Assembly: GCF_022919575.1 (NCBI RefSeq) | Contig: NZ_CP095071.1 | Span: forward strand, 2,418,001 to 2,482,000 | Source of the DNA: Gracilibacillus salinarum | Lineage (GTDB): Bacteria > Bacillota > Bacilli > Bacillales > Amphibacillaceae | Direction: 5' to 3' | DNA length: 64,000 nucleotides | Part shown: positions 43,355-52,092 of the stretch, piece by piece | How the letters are laid out: every line of letters starts with the position of its first letter | How positions within the stretch are numbered: the first letter of the stretch is position 1 | The notes under the pieces: generated by a model | Told to the model about the DNA's origin: nothing | What the model saw: only the letters and a program-made list of their open reading frames with translations | Databases searched by the model: none | Position numbers and translations under genes: made by a program

Positions 43355-45597
43355 GCTCGTTTCCCCCCTGCTGTAATCGCCATTAATACTTCCTCAGAAG
43401 ATATCGGCAGTTTCTTCGGGAAATAACCAATTGCATCATGGATCGCTTTGGCAATCGCAGGTGCTACGGCAACTGTTCCGATTTCACCGACACCACGTGG
43501 TCCGAATGGATCACCTTTTTCCAGATCTTCAATGGCTGTAACCCCCATTGAAAAAGGAACATCTCGTATACCCGGAATAAGGTAGCCGTCCAAATTCTCT
43601 GTCATGTATTTCCCTTCTTTCATGACCGCTTCTTCCATCAAAGCGTAACCTAAAGACATGACTCCCCCGCCTTCAATCTGGCCAGTATAGCCTTTCATAC
43701 TGACAACCGGACCTGCAGCTACTGCCTGATCCAAATCAAGCACTGATACCTTGCCTGTTAACAGATTAATCTCTACTTGGGCAAATGTAGAGGAAAAAGT
43801 GTAAAGGTAATGTCCGCCATCCACAGCATCCGGCGTGGTAGGAAAATCGAATTGCGTTGAAACAGCAACAGGTTTGGACACTTCATTCGCAAGCTTTTGA
43901 TAATCTATCACTCTTTCATAAAGAGGCGTAGACTGAAATACACCACCTGGACCGAGTTCCAAACTCTCTTTCGATAGGCCGGTTAGTGCAACTGCTTGAT
44001 CGAGCAAAGCATTGCGAAAATCGTTTTTCATCAGATTCACCGCATGCCACACCATACTGGTGCCACGTGAAGCTGTGGTGGAGCCCGATGATGGCACTTT
44101 ATCGGTATCGCCTATTACAATACGAAAATCTTCGGCTGCAATCCCCAATTCTTCGGTTACAATCGTTTCAATCACATTAATAATACCTTGACCGGCTTCT
44201 TCAAATCCGAATGCTATTTCTATTTTTCCATCATCTGCCAATGTTAATTGACCGCCTGAAGGATCGAGTCTGCCATATCCAAGACCACCGCCGTGCATTG
44301 ATATAGCAACTCCCATGCCTCGCACTTTGAAATCATCGATCTCAGGTATCATGTTCTGGTGATATTGCCTGTGTACATCGATATGCTCTAGCACCTGTGA
44401 TGCACCATTTGTAGCCACAATCCGATGATCCATCGGTCCTGGATCATCTGTTTTTCTAATATTGATTCTTCTGAATTCGATTGGGTCGACCTGTAATTTC
44501 GCCGCTAAACGATCGATTTGTCCTTCGAGTGCAAACGTTACCTGGTTACCTCCAAACCCTCTGAACTCACCCGATACACCATTATTAGTAAAAACAGATA
44601 TACCTTCGACGGCCACATGTTCAAACCGGTAAGGGCCGGTAGCATGTTCAACAGCAAAATCCAATATAGCCGGGCCTAATGTTGCATAGGCTCCTGTATC
44701 TGCCAGAATATCTACTTTGTGCGCCAGCAATTTTCCAGCCTTATCTACTCCAGTTTTCATCGTTATTTTCATCGGGTGCCGTTTAAGACCGGAGATAACG
44801 GACTCTTTTCTTGTTTGATGAATTTTCACCGGCAAGCCCGCCTTCAACGCTAACAGGACACCATACGGCTGAATACTCAACTCATCTTTCCCGCCAAAGG
44901 AACCACCCATCGGACTTGAGACGATTCTGATTTTTTCTTCTTCGATATTTAATATCCTTGATAATTGAAAACGATCCTTGTAACCGTGCTGTGTGCCGAC
45001 ATATACCGTCACACCACCGTGATCTTCTGGCACGATGACGCCACCTTCTGTTTCCATATACGTATGCATCTGTCTTGGAAGCTGATAGGTTTCTTCCACC
45101 ACGACTTCACAGTTTGCAAAGCCTTGGTCGATATTGCCTGCGTGATAATTAGCCGTGTGCAATACATTACCATCAGGATGCAGTTGAGGAGCATTATTCA
45201 CTAATGCTTTTTCCGGGGAGTCTAATACAGGCAGTTCTTCATAGTTTACTTCAATTAAATCGATAGCAGCGGTGGCAATCTCTAACGAATCTGCCGCTAC
45301 CGCTGCTATTGCATCACCGACATAGCGTACGATATCTTCACATAACACAGGCTGATCAGGCGTCACGATCCCAAACCGGTTTAACCCTGGAACATCTTGA
45401 TGCGTGATCACTGCTTTAACTCCTGGTAAGCTCTCTGCCTTTTCTGTAGAAATAGATACAATTTTAGCATGCGGGAAACGACTTCTTAATATTTTTCCGT
45501 ATAGCATATCCGGCCATGTTAAATCTGTTAAATATTTTAATGTTCCAGTGACTTTACCCTTTCCATCTTGTCTGATTCTGTCTCTGTTCTGATACAT
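43327..45597 (-). CDS. pucD: Xanthine dehydrogenase, molybdenum-binding subunit
   Basis: Large catalytic subunit of 756 residues that hydroxylates hypoxanthine/xanthine to urate at a molybdopterin centre. The Ald_Xan_dh_C domain is ~15-125. The Moco-binding region runs ~130-740, with MGGSFGGKDELSIQPY, EFRGFGGNQVTFALEGQIDRLA, FEEAGQGIINVIETIV and GEIGTVAVAPAIAKAI; the Glu of the last motif is the catalytic base. Full length for the family. It lies 10 bp after pucC and overlaps pucE by 28 nt. Purine specificity is inferred from the neighbouring puc genes. Confidence 0.94.
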   Translation of the reverse strand: MYQNRDRIRQDGKGKVTGTLKYLTDLTWPDMLYGKILRSRFPHAKIVSISTEKAESLPGVKAVITHQDVPGLNRFGIVTPDQPVLCEDIVRYVGDAIAAVAADSLEIATAAIDLIEVNYEELPVLDSPEKALVNNAPQLHPDGNVLHTANYHAGNIDQGFANCEVVVEETYQLPRQMHTYMETEGGVIVPEDHGGVTVYVGTQHGYKDRFQLSRILNIEEEKIRIVSSPMGGSFGGKDELSIQPYGVLLALKAGLPVKIHQTRKESVISGLKRHPMKITMKTGVDKAGKLLAHKVDILADTGAYATLGPAILDFAVEHATGPYRFEHVAVEGISVFTNNGVSGEFRGFGGNQVTFALEGQIDRLAAKLQVDPIEFRRINIRKTDDPGPMDHRIVATNGASQVLEHIDVHRQYHQNMIPEIDDFKVRGMGVAISMHGGGLGYGRLDPSGGQLTLADDGKIEIAFGFEEAGQGIINVIETIVTEELGIAAEDFRIVIGDTDKVPSSGSTTASRGTSMVWHAVNLMKNDFRNALLDQAVALTGLSKESLELGPGGVFQSTPLYERVIDYQKLANEVSKPVAVSTQFDFPTTPDAVDGGHYLYTFSSTFAQVEINLLTGKVSVLDLDQAVAAGPVVSMKGYTGQIEGGGVMSLGYALMEEAVMKEGKYMTENLDGYLIPGIRDVPFSMGVTAIEDLEKGDPFGPRGVGEIGTVAVAPAIAKAIHDAIGYFPKKLPISSEEVLMAITAGGKRAWNEAKQFR

Positions 45598-45607
45598 TCT
45601 TACACCT

Positions 45608-46489
45608 CTATTTCTCTATAAACTTGGCCAATTCTGCTGTCATTAAATTAGCAGCAACGATTTGCTTATACTGCTTTGACACAAATGGATCTGATGCTGG
45701 CAAAAATTCATCGACGATGCGTTCATGAAGCTCATCCAGACATCGGTTTGTAAGAGATCGTCCAATTAAAAACGCCTCACAATTTTCTAGCCGAACCGGT
45801 TGACTGCTTCCGCCTGCAGCCGCTATCCGGATATGATCAATCTCACCTCGCTGATTCTTGTCACAAACAATTGATGCAGTAACTAATGAAGGAATAAACG
45901 ATTCACGTCTACCTACTTTTTGATAAAAGGCATACCGTTTATCACTGGAAAATTGCTTCGGAATCTGAATAGAGAGAATCAGCGCCTCTTCCTTCCGAGC
46001 ATACTGCAAAAAGTACCATAAAGAAGTCGTAAGTTTTTGATCTTCGTCCATCCAGGTAATATCGCAGTCAAGTGCTAACATAGCGGGAATCGTATCACCG
46101 ATACCATAAGCGATATTCCCACCGATGGTTCCTCTATTTCTGACGGCTGGAGAAGCCACAGCAAGAGCTGCTTCCTGTAACAATCTGGCTTGCCCCTCCA
46201 GCAGTGGGTGATGCACACATTCTGCCAATGTTACAAAAGCACCGACCTCGACACTGTCTTCTTTTTCCTGGATTTTTGAGAATGCTGTTAATTGATCTAG
46301 TCGAATCAGGTGTGAAGGAAGCGGCGTACCTTGTTCTTTTTGTAATTGAAGTAGCGTACCACCGGCGATGTAGGCCGCACTTTGCTTCCTTTTATTTTTT
46401 ATCATCGTCGCTTCCTCGACTGTCGCCGGCTTCCATACCTTTGTTACAGATGGTTCTGTTAATGTTTCTCCGCCAATTTCTTTGCCCAT
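45608..46489 (-). CDS. pucC: Xanthine dehydrogenase, FAD-binding subunit
   Basis: FAD subunit of 293 residues passing electrons to NAD. The FAD motif AAYIAGGTLLQL and VRNRGTIGGNIAYGIGDTIPAMLALD are typical, followed by a CO_deh_flav_C domain (~185-290). ATG 46489 overlaps the end of pucB by 31 nt and is preceded by GAAGGAT. No truncation seen. Middle gene of the operon. Confidence 0.93.
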   Translation of the reverse strand: MGKEIGGETLTEPSVTKVWKPATVEEATMIKNKRKQSAAYIAGGTLLQLQKEQGTPLPSHLIRLDQLTAFSKIQEKEDSVEVGAFVTLAECVHHPLLEGQARLLQEAALAVASPAVRNRGTIGGNIAYGIGDTIPAMLALDCDITWMDEDQKLTTSLWYFLQYARKEEALILSIQIPKQFSSDKRYAFYQKVGRRESFIPSLVTASIVCDKNQRGEIDHIRIAAAGGSSQPVRLENCEAFLIGRSLTNRCLDELHERIVDEFLPASDPFVSKQYKQIVAANLMTAELAKFIEK

Positions 46490-47094
46490 TGATAATCATC
46501 CTTCGTGTCGATATCATAAAAACTTTTCCAATCCTGATATTGTATCCGATCTCCTTGATGCTGTATGGCCCTTAGAATCGATCTTGCTCCTTGGTCACCT
46601 TGAATACTTAACAGACTTTTAAACAAGGTGGATCGGAATAAGATAGGTGGCCGCAATATATCTTCATAACTAGCAGCAATATATTGCATATCTAAATGGC
46701 GTTCTAGGTTCGCCTTGAATGTATCCACCAGATCATTAATAATTTCCACTTGCAGAAACGGCTGATCCCCTAACATGATTACAGCTCCATCCGCCTGATG
46801 ACGCTTCGCCTGGCGAATACCTGCTTTAATGGAATAGGATTGCCCAAGGAAAGCTTCCTTACAGCGTATAATTTGAAATTTATCCGCTTGCGCTTTCACT
46901 GCTTCTGTCATCCAATCAAGACAATCCTGTTCCTGTACTACCACAAGAACTGAATCCACGTGTGAAGACAATGCTTTCAGGAGTGATGCACTCCCAACTG
47001 TGCTTTCGCCAATTGGTAAAGGAAGCTTGCTTTCTCCCATCCGCTTACTATTTCCTGCCGCTAAAAATATTCCCGTTACATTAACTGCTCTCAC
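46459..47094 (-). CDS. pucB: Molybdenum-cofactor nucleotidyltransferase (MobA/MocA-like)
   Basis: NTP-transferase of 211 residues that probably cytidylylates or otherwise matures molybdopterin for xanthine dehydrogenase. The nucleotide-binding signature is GIFLAAGNSKRMGESKLPLPIG; GAVIMLGDQPFLQVEIINDLV has the metal-binding GDQP. It overlaps pucA by 14 nt upstream and pucC by 31 nt downstream, which supports tight coupling. In B. subtilis PucB is required for xanthine dehydrogenase activity. Confidence 0.92.
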   Translation of the reverse strand: MRAVNVTGIFLAAGNSKRMGESKLPLPIGESTVGSASLLKALSSHVDSVLVVVQEQDCLDWMTEAVKAQADKFQIIRCKEAFLGQSYSIKAGIRQAKRHQADGAVIMLGDQPFLQVEIINDLVDTFKANLERHLDMQYIAASYEDILRPPILFRSTLFKSLLSIQGDQGARSILRAIQHQGDRIQYQDWKSFYDIDTKDDYQWAKKLAEKH

Positions 47095-48130
47095 GAATCG
47101 TTACCTCTTCATTCCATTGTTTTTTCTTTTGCTGAATTAACTCTGCCACTATACTAACGGCTATTTCGTCAGGACCTTCTGCATCAATCGATATTCCGAT
47201 AGGCGAGAACAAATTCGCTGGTGCTTCATGTCCGCCAAGCAATCTTTTCGTTCGCTTGGTCGACCCCAATATTCCTAAATATCGCAGTCGTTCGTTCTTA
47301 AGGTAAGCTAACAGTTCTTTGTCTCGCAGAAAATTGTGAGTTAATAATATGACAAAATCAGAAGGATTCAGTGTTATCTGCTGCTGTAATTCATGGGGAA
47401 ATCCTACATAGACTTGTTGAACTTCGGGAAATCGCTGTTTATTGCATAACCCTTCACGCCAATCTGCTAATTCAACGTTAAAGCCACTTTGATCAGCAAG
47501 TGATACTAATGGTTTTGCATCATCACCAGCACCAAAAATAACAAGACGAGGCTTCGGTTTATAGCAGTCACAATAAATACGTTTCTTCATTTCTCCCAAT
47601 TTATGAACACCTTTCTCACCAGATAAATACGAGGCAGTTTTTATCACTTGCAAAAACCCGTCATCCTGCTTAACATGGCCAAAGTGTTCTGTACCCGATT
47701 GATACAGGTAATTCATTCGGTTATCGCCTTCAGGAAGCTCCTTCCAAACCGTTATTGCCTTTCCTTTATTTAAAAGGTCTTTCATTTTATTTAAATGAAA
47801 AAGCAAGGCACGATTAACAGGTTCTACTAAAATTTGAATGACACCGTTACACCCTGACCCCTGTCCCCACAACAAGTCATGCTCTGCTCGCATATCATAG
47901 GTTAACAATTCTGCTTGCCTTCCTACGCCAAAACGCTTAATTCTTTCAGCCAGATCCTCCTCCAGGCAACCAGCGCTTAACATGCCAGTTTGTAATCCTT
48001 CAGGTGAAAAAAGCATCATAGCTCCTTCCTTTTTGTAAGCAGAGCCTTGCACATCCACGATCGTTGCAATGACTGATCCTTCGACATCATGAGTACTAAT
48101 GGCTTGTAAAATCTCATGAATATCATCCAT
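47081..48130 (-). CDS. pucA: XdhC/CoxI-family molybdoenzyme maturation factor
   Basis: Maturation protein of 349 residues from ATG 48130, after GAGGAGGAGG. The XdhC_CoxI domain spans ~10-80 (VDVQGSAYKKEGAMMLF, SAGCLEEDLAERI). The C-terminal Rossmann part has LVIFGAGDDAKPLVSLADQSGFNVELADWRE and ILGSTKRTKRLL. XdhC binds and sulfurates Moco before insertion. First gene of pucABCDE; divergent from the flavoprotein gene at 48468 across a 337-bp AT-rich region. Confidence 0.93.
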   Translation of the reverse strand: MDDIHEILQAISTHDVEGSVIATIVDVQGSAYKKEGAMMLFSPEGLQTGMLSAGCLEEDLAERIKRFGVGRQAELLTYDMRAEHDLLWGQGSGCNGVIQILVEPVNRALLFHLNKMKDLLNKGKAITVWKELPEGDNRMNYLYQSGTEHFGHVKQDDGFLQVIKTASYLSGEKGVHKLGEMKKRIYCDCYKPKPRLVIFGAGDDAKPLVSLADQSGFNVELADWREGLCNKQRFPEVQQVYVGFPHELQQQITLNPSDFVILLTHNFLRDKELLAYLKNERLRYLGILGSTKRTKRLLGGHEAPANLFSPIGISIDAEGPDEIAVSIVAELIQQKKKQWNEEVTIRESS

Positions 48131-48467
48131 TTTCCTTTTCCTCCTCCTCGGAATCACTTTTGTTATATTATCTGACAATAGTTATCTTAGTTATTAATAT
48201 ACTAAGCTACTATTAAATGAAAGTCATTGTACAATCTGGCATATATTCATCACAATCATTAGCAACTATCACCAATAAGACATAAATTGCTGTTAAGAAA
48301 CTTATCAAACTAATTTCTCACAGAAAATATATTGGCTAAAATTACTAATACAAAAAACATTTTTTGGTTATTTCAGCTATGTTATATAGATATCATACAT
48401 GATAACATCGTTAACATAACATTTAATGTAAAATAAGCTGACAATATTTTTGAAGAGGTGAGATGGA
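48131..48467. other. Divergent promoter region, pucA / flavoprotein gene
   Basis: AT-rich, 337 bp, no ORF, no repeat element and no riboswitch I recognise. It must carry both promoters. I found no secure PucR site. GATATCATACATGATAACATCGTTAACATAACATT near 48389-48424 is a run of short dyads that could bind a regulator. Confidence 0.4.
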
Positions 48468-49907
48468 ATGAGTTTAGAGGCACTTGATAATCAGGTAAAG
48501 CAGGATCTAGCCTACCTTAATATACCAGAAAGAACATGGTTACCCTCTGCCAAACATAATGGCAAACATATCTATGATGTTATCATCATCGGTTCTGGAC
48601 AGAGCGGCCTGGGGGCAGCATTCGGTCTAATTCGTGAAAAAATCACCAATATTCTCGTCATTGATGAGAACCCAGAAGGCTTCGAAGGACCTTGGGATAC
48701 GTATGCCAGAATGACTACACTTCGAACACCGAAACATTTAACTTCTATCGACACCGGCATTCCTTCCTTAACATTTCGATCCTGGTGGGAAGCACAATAC
48801 GGAGAAACAGGATGGAATGCACTAGACAAAATACCTAAAGGCGAATGGATGAATTATTTACGTTGGTATCGCAAGATTTTGAACTTACCCGTACAAAACA
48901 ATACACAATTACAGCTAATCGAACCACTGCAGCAAGATAAACTGCACCAACTGCACCTCACCACGAATGAAGAGACAGATACAGTAATAGCAAGAAAAGT
49001 TATCTTAGCTACTGGCATTCAGGGTGGCGGACAATGGTTCGTGCCTTCTTTTATTAAAAACCACCTGTCCAAACATGTATTTGCTCACACTTCTGAATCT
49101 ATTGATTTCTCTACACTAAAAGATAAAAAGGTTGCTATTCTTGGAGGCGGAGCATCTGCTTTTGATAATGCAAATCACGCTCTAAAAAAAGGCGTTAAAG
49201 AGGCTCACGTTTTTGTCCGCCGGTCCGAAATGCCTCGAATCAATCCGATCAGGCAAATGGAAGGATCCGGTATGATCGATCGTTTCCATACGTTTACCGA
49301 CGCTCAAAAATATCAGGTGATGGCACATTTCTTTACTCATAATCAACCACCAACTAACGACACCTTCAAAAAAGCAAGTGTTTGGCCAGGATTCTCGTTA
49401 CATACGGGCGAACCATGGCTTGCGGTCGAAGAAGACGGTGACGGGGTAACCGTTTCAACCGGTAAAAGAGACTACACGTTTGACTTTCTTATCATTAGTA
49501 CAGGACTACGTTCAGATCCTGCACTTCGACCAGAACTCCGCTTGATAGAACCATATATTTTCAGATGGAGAGACTATTATCAGGCACCACAACACCTCTG
49601 CAATGAACAGCTGGACGCGCACCCTTACCTTAGTCCCGGATTCGCATTTCAAAGTAAAGCATTGAAGGGCCAAAAACAGTTACACGGATTATTTTCATTT
49701 AATTACGCGGCATTAATCAGCTGCGGGCTTTCCGCATCGGCAATATCTGGACTGCGCTACGCCATCCCAAAACTGGCAGCAGCGGTCGCTGACCAGCTAT
49801 TCGAAGACCATCACCAGCAATCACTGGACGCTTTCTTTTCCTACGACGAAGAAGAATTTGTCGCAGACCGTGAATCAGCAACAGAAAGCCAGAAAGCAAT
49901 GACCTAA
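48468..49907 (+). CDS. FAD/NAD(P)-dependent oxidoreductase, flavin-monooxygenase-like
   Basis: Two-dinucleotide-binding flavoprotein of 479 residues. The FAD motif YDVIIIGSGQSGLGAAFGL lies at ~36-55. The NAD(P) motif KKVAILGGGASAFDNANHAL lies near 222-242, and FDFLIISTGL near 342 closes the FAD domain. The layout is that of flavin-containing/Baeyer-Villiger-like monooxygenases. It is divergent from pucA and follows the whole puc set, so a purine-pathway role, possibly the missing urate oxidation, is conceivable but unproven. It does not look like HpxO-type urate hydroxylase. GAAGAGGTGAGATGGA precedes ATG. Confidence 0.8.
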   Translation: MSLEALDNQVKQDLAYLNIPERTWLPSAKHNGKHIYDVIIIGSGQSGLGAAFGLIREKITNILVIDENPEGFEGPWDTYARMTTLRTPKHLTSIDTGIPSLTFRSWWEAQYGETGWNALDKIPKGEWMNYLRWYRKILNLPVQNNTQLQLIEPLQQDKLHQLHLTTNEETDTVIARKVILATGIQGGGQWFVPSFIKNHLSKHVFAHTSESIDFSTLKDKKVAILGGGASAFDNANHALKKGVKEAHVFVRRSEMPRINPIRQMEGSGMIDRFHTFTDAQKYQVMAHFFTHNQPPTNDTFKKASVWPGFSLHTGEPWLAVEEDGDGVTVSTGKRDYTFDFLIISTGLRSDPALRPELRLIEPYIFRWRDYYQAPQHLCNEQLDAHPYLSPGFAFQSKALKGQKQLHGLFSFNYAALISCGLSASAISGLRYAIPKLAAAVADQLFEDHHQQSLDAFFSYDEEEFVADRESATESQKAMT

Positions 49908-49968
49908 CCGTTTAGCCATGTTTTCATCTGATCCCTCTTAAAAACTCAGCATTTGTTTCGGCTTTTAG

Positions 49969-50131
49969 CGAGTGTCGTAGTTTTTCTTATACTTGGCTTA
50001 GCTCTTTAGTTTGTCTCGGGCAAATGACTGGACAGTTTCAATTGAGCTACATTTTGAATAAATAATTACATTCACAGAACCTGCACTTTTTACTTCAGTC
50101 ATTTAGAAAAACCGGGCATAACCCGCCCGGT
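49969..50131 (+). repeat. Left flank modules of element 7
   Basis: Contains GCGAGTGTCGTAGTTTTTCT at 49968, shared with 22688 and more distantly 21334, and the hairpin ACCGGGC-ataac-CCGCCCGGT at 50110-50131, shared with most elements. No gene is present. The hairpin may stop transcription of the flavoprotein gene, as its relative at 22631 does for the SDR gene, although it lacks a long T-run. Confidence 0.55.
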
Positions 50132-50159
50132 TCCAATTGACTTAATTAATAAACAACTT

Positions 50160-50730
50160 CCTATAATATGGATTATGTCAACTAACAGCTTAGTGGTTAT
50201 TTTGAAATATTATGTGTGGTATGATACCGCTCCGTCCAACCACTTCGCGTCCTGCGGGGCACGGCTGAAGCTAACTTTGTGAAGAAGGGCGCTTCACAAA
50301 GTGGATCTTTAGCGCCTGCATAATCCCGCGAGAGTCTCCGTGGTTGGCCTACGCTAGAATTGGGACTCTACAATTTTTGTAAGAGCTAGCATATTGATCG
50401 GATGCATATATTGTAGCTATTGAACAATACCTATAACCACTGCTTTTTGCTGTTACATCCGTTGTAGCACTTTCCTTAAGCGTAGGAAATAGGCGGAGAC
50501 TCCTCATGCCTCAGCGCAAGCTGAAGATCCACTTCATTTGTGCATGTGTCTTCTAGTATCGCTTCGAGGTAAGCTTCCTCGGCACAAGGCAGCATAGAAG
50601 TAGTTCAAGTAGTAGCCTAGCTGATGCCGTGCCCACAGGACGCGGAGCCTATTTCCGGAGCTTTGCTAAGCAGATAATCTATTTCAAAATGACTATTTTT
50701 GCAATAAAGCCTTTGTTAACATAATCCATA
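50160..50730 (-). repeat. Double-hairpin element 7 (R then L)
   Basis: 571 bp between convergent genes. The left end is CCTATAATATGGATTATGT; the right end is truncated to GTTAACATAATCCATA before CTTACCTCAT. Module R has the short tip ACTTTGTGAAG...CTTCACAAAGT. Module L has the long apex (CATGTGTCTTCTAGTATCGC, TTCCTCGGCACAAGGCAGC). A few stem mismatches (GCGAGAGTCTCC, CTCCTCATGCC) indicate mild decay. Confidence 0.86.
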
Positions 50731-50793
50731 CTTACCTCATAAAAAAAGGGGTTACCCTATAAAACAATGAATTTTATATAATTTCTATTAAAC

Positions 50794-50824
50794 AGCCAAA
50801 TGGTCATCATTTGACCATTTGGCT
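50794..50824 (-). terminator. Terminator of the N-heterocycle operon
   Basis: AGCCAAATGGTCA...TGACCATTTGGCT, near-perfect 12-13-bp stem; the plus-strand T/A-rich sequence on its low side gives the T-run for the minus-strand operon. It touches the stop codon of the last gene. Confidence 0.82.
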
Positions 50825-52074
50825 CAAGTTGTGATTTTTTCATGATGATATGTTGTTTCGACGGGAGCGGTCTCTGCCAGCAACTCGCCATTTCTGAATA
50901 CATACATTGGCTTCGGCTGCTCACTTAGTAAATCCGCTAAATTCGCAGCAGGTAACACAATTCCGTTAGCTGGCTTTCCCGCTTCGATACCATAATGATT
51001 ATGAATATCAAGACACGTCGCTCCGTTTGTCGTAATCATTTCCACAACATCGCGTAGATCCTTTTGTCCAGACATATGCGCTAAATGTAAGCCTAGATGG
51101 GCTGCTTGCAGAATATTGCCCGTACCGAGCGGATAGAATGGTGTGCGTATATCATCGTGTGCCAGACAGACATTTACACCTGCTTCATGCAGTTGCTTTA
51201 CTCTGGTCAATCCTCGACCTTTAGGAAAAGGATCAGCACGACCTTGCATCATACTATTCACAAGCGGACAAGCCACTACTGATATCTTCGCTTGTTGGAC
51301 CAGACGGATCACTTTATCGGCATAGACATCATTATAATAGGCTAATGCGTTGGCATGACTGACTGTTACTCTTTTATTATTCATATGGATAGCCAGGTCT
51401 GCTACCACTTCTAAGAAACGCGAATGCTCATCATCCACTTCATCACAAAAAATATGAATCGCTTTATCCCAGTCTTGTGCTAGTTGAAAACAAAACTGCA
51501 AGGACGCTATTCCTTTTTCTCTTGTCGGCTCCAGATGCGGGACGGCACTTACTAAATCAGCACCGCATTCTAATGCTTTTCGCATTCGCTCCTGATTTTT
51601 CGGAGATGCCAATAACCCGTCCTGTGGGAACGCGATGATTTCCAGATCAATTTTTCCGGCATAATATTTCTTCACTTTTATCAACGCTCGCAATGCGGTT
51701 AACTCCGGATCGGAAATATCGACTGCTGCTCTAACAAACAGCACCCCATGTGCTAATAATTGCTGCAGCGCCTGACAAGCTCTTTGGAAAACATCTTCTA
51801 TCGACAGATCTTGTTTACGCTCCTGCCACACTTCAATCGCCTCATATAATGTTCCCGATTGATTAAAACGAGGGGAACCCGCAGTCAGCACGGTATCCAT
51901 ATGGGTATGTGTTTCAACAAAGGGCGGTAACAAATAACCACCCTGCCCATCCCACGTTATTTGCCCAGTCATTTCACCTTCTGTAATGCTGGCAAATCTA
52001 CCAGCGTTTATCGCAACATTAACTAGTTCATCTTTTTCCAATAGACGAACATTCTTGATTACTTTATCAAACAT
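50824..52074 (-). CDS. CodA-type amidohydrolase (cytosine/creatinine deaminase family)
   Basis: Metal-dependent deaminase of 416 residues. PPFVETHTHMDTVL has the HxH metal ligands, and AVDISDPELTAL, HIFCDEVDDEHSRF and VSHANALA the next ligands. The block MMQGRADPFPKGRGLTRVKQLHEAGVNVCLAHDDI, with LGTGNILQAAHLGLHLAHM after it, follows E. coli CodA nearly word for word, including the metal Asp in HDD. The CodA family also includes creatinine deaminase and AtzC-like enzymes, so substrate is open. Last gene of a seven-gene operon; 18 bp after the second amidohydrolase. Confidence 0.85.
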   Translation of the reverse strand: MFDKVIKNVRLLEKDELVNVAINAGRFASITEGEMTGQITWDGQGGYLLPPFVETHTHMDTVLTAGSPRFNQSGTLYEAIEVWQERKQDLSIEDVFQRACQALQQLLAHGVLFVRAAVDISDPELTALRALIKVKKYYAGKIDLEIIAFPQDGLLASPKNQERMRKALECGADLVSAVPHLEPTREKGIASLQFCFQLAQDWDKAIHIFCDEVDDEHSRFLEVVADLAIHMNNKRVTVSHANALAYYNDVYADKVIRLVQQAKISVVACPLVNSMMQGRADPFPKGRGLTRVKQLHEAGVNVCLAHDDIRTPFYPLGTGNILQAAHLGLHLAHMSGQKDLRDVVEMITTNGATCLDIHNHYGIEAGKPANGIVLPAANLADLLSEQPKPMYVFRNGELLAETAPVETTYHHEKITT

Positions 52075-52092
52075 AGCATAGCACCTTCTTTA

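Noticed and set aside
48131-48467. Purine riboswitch upstream of pucA
   Set aside because: The conserved guanine/adenine aptamer core could not be found on either strand.
48468-49907. Direct annotation of the flavoprotein as HpxO-type urate hydroxylase
   Set aside because: It has two dinucleotide-binding motifs in the flavin-monooxygenase arrangement, unlike the single-Rossmann HpxO/PHBH class, so only a tentative role is given.
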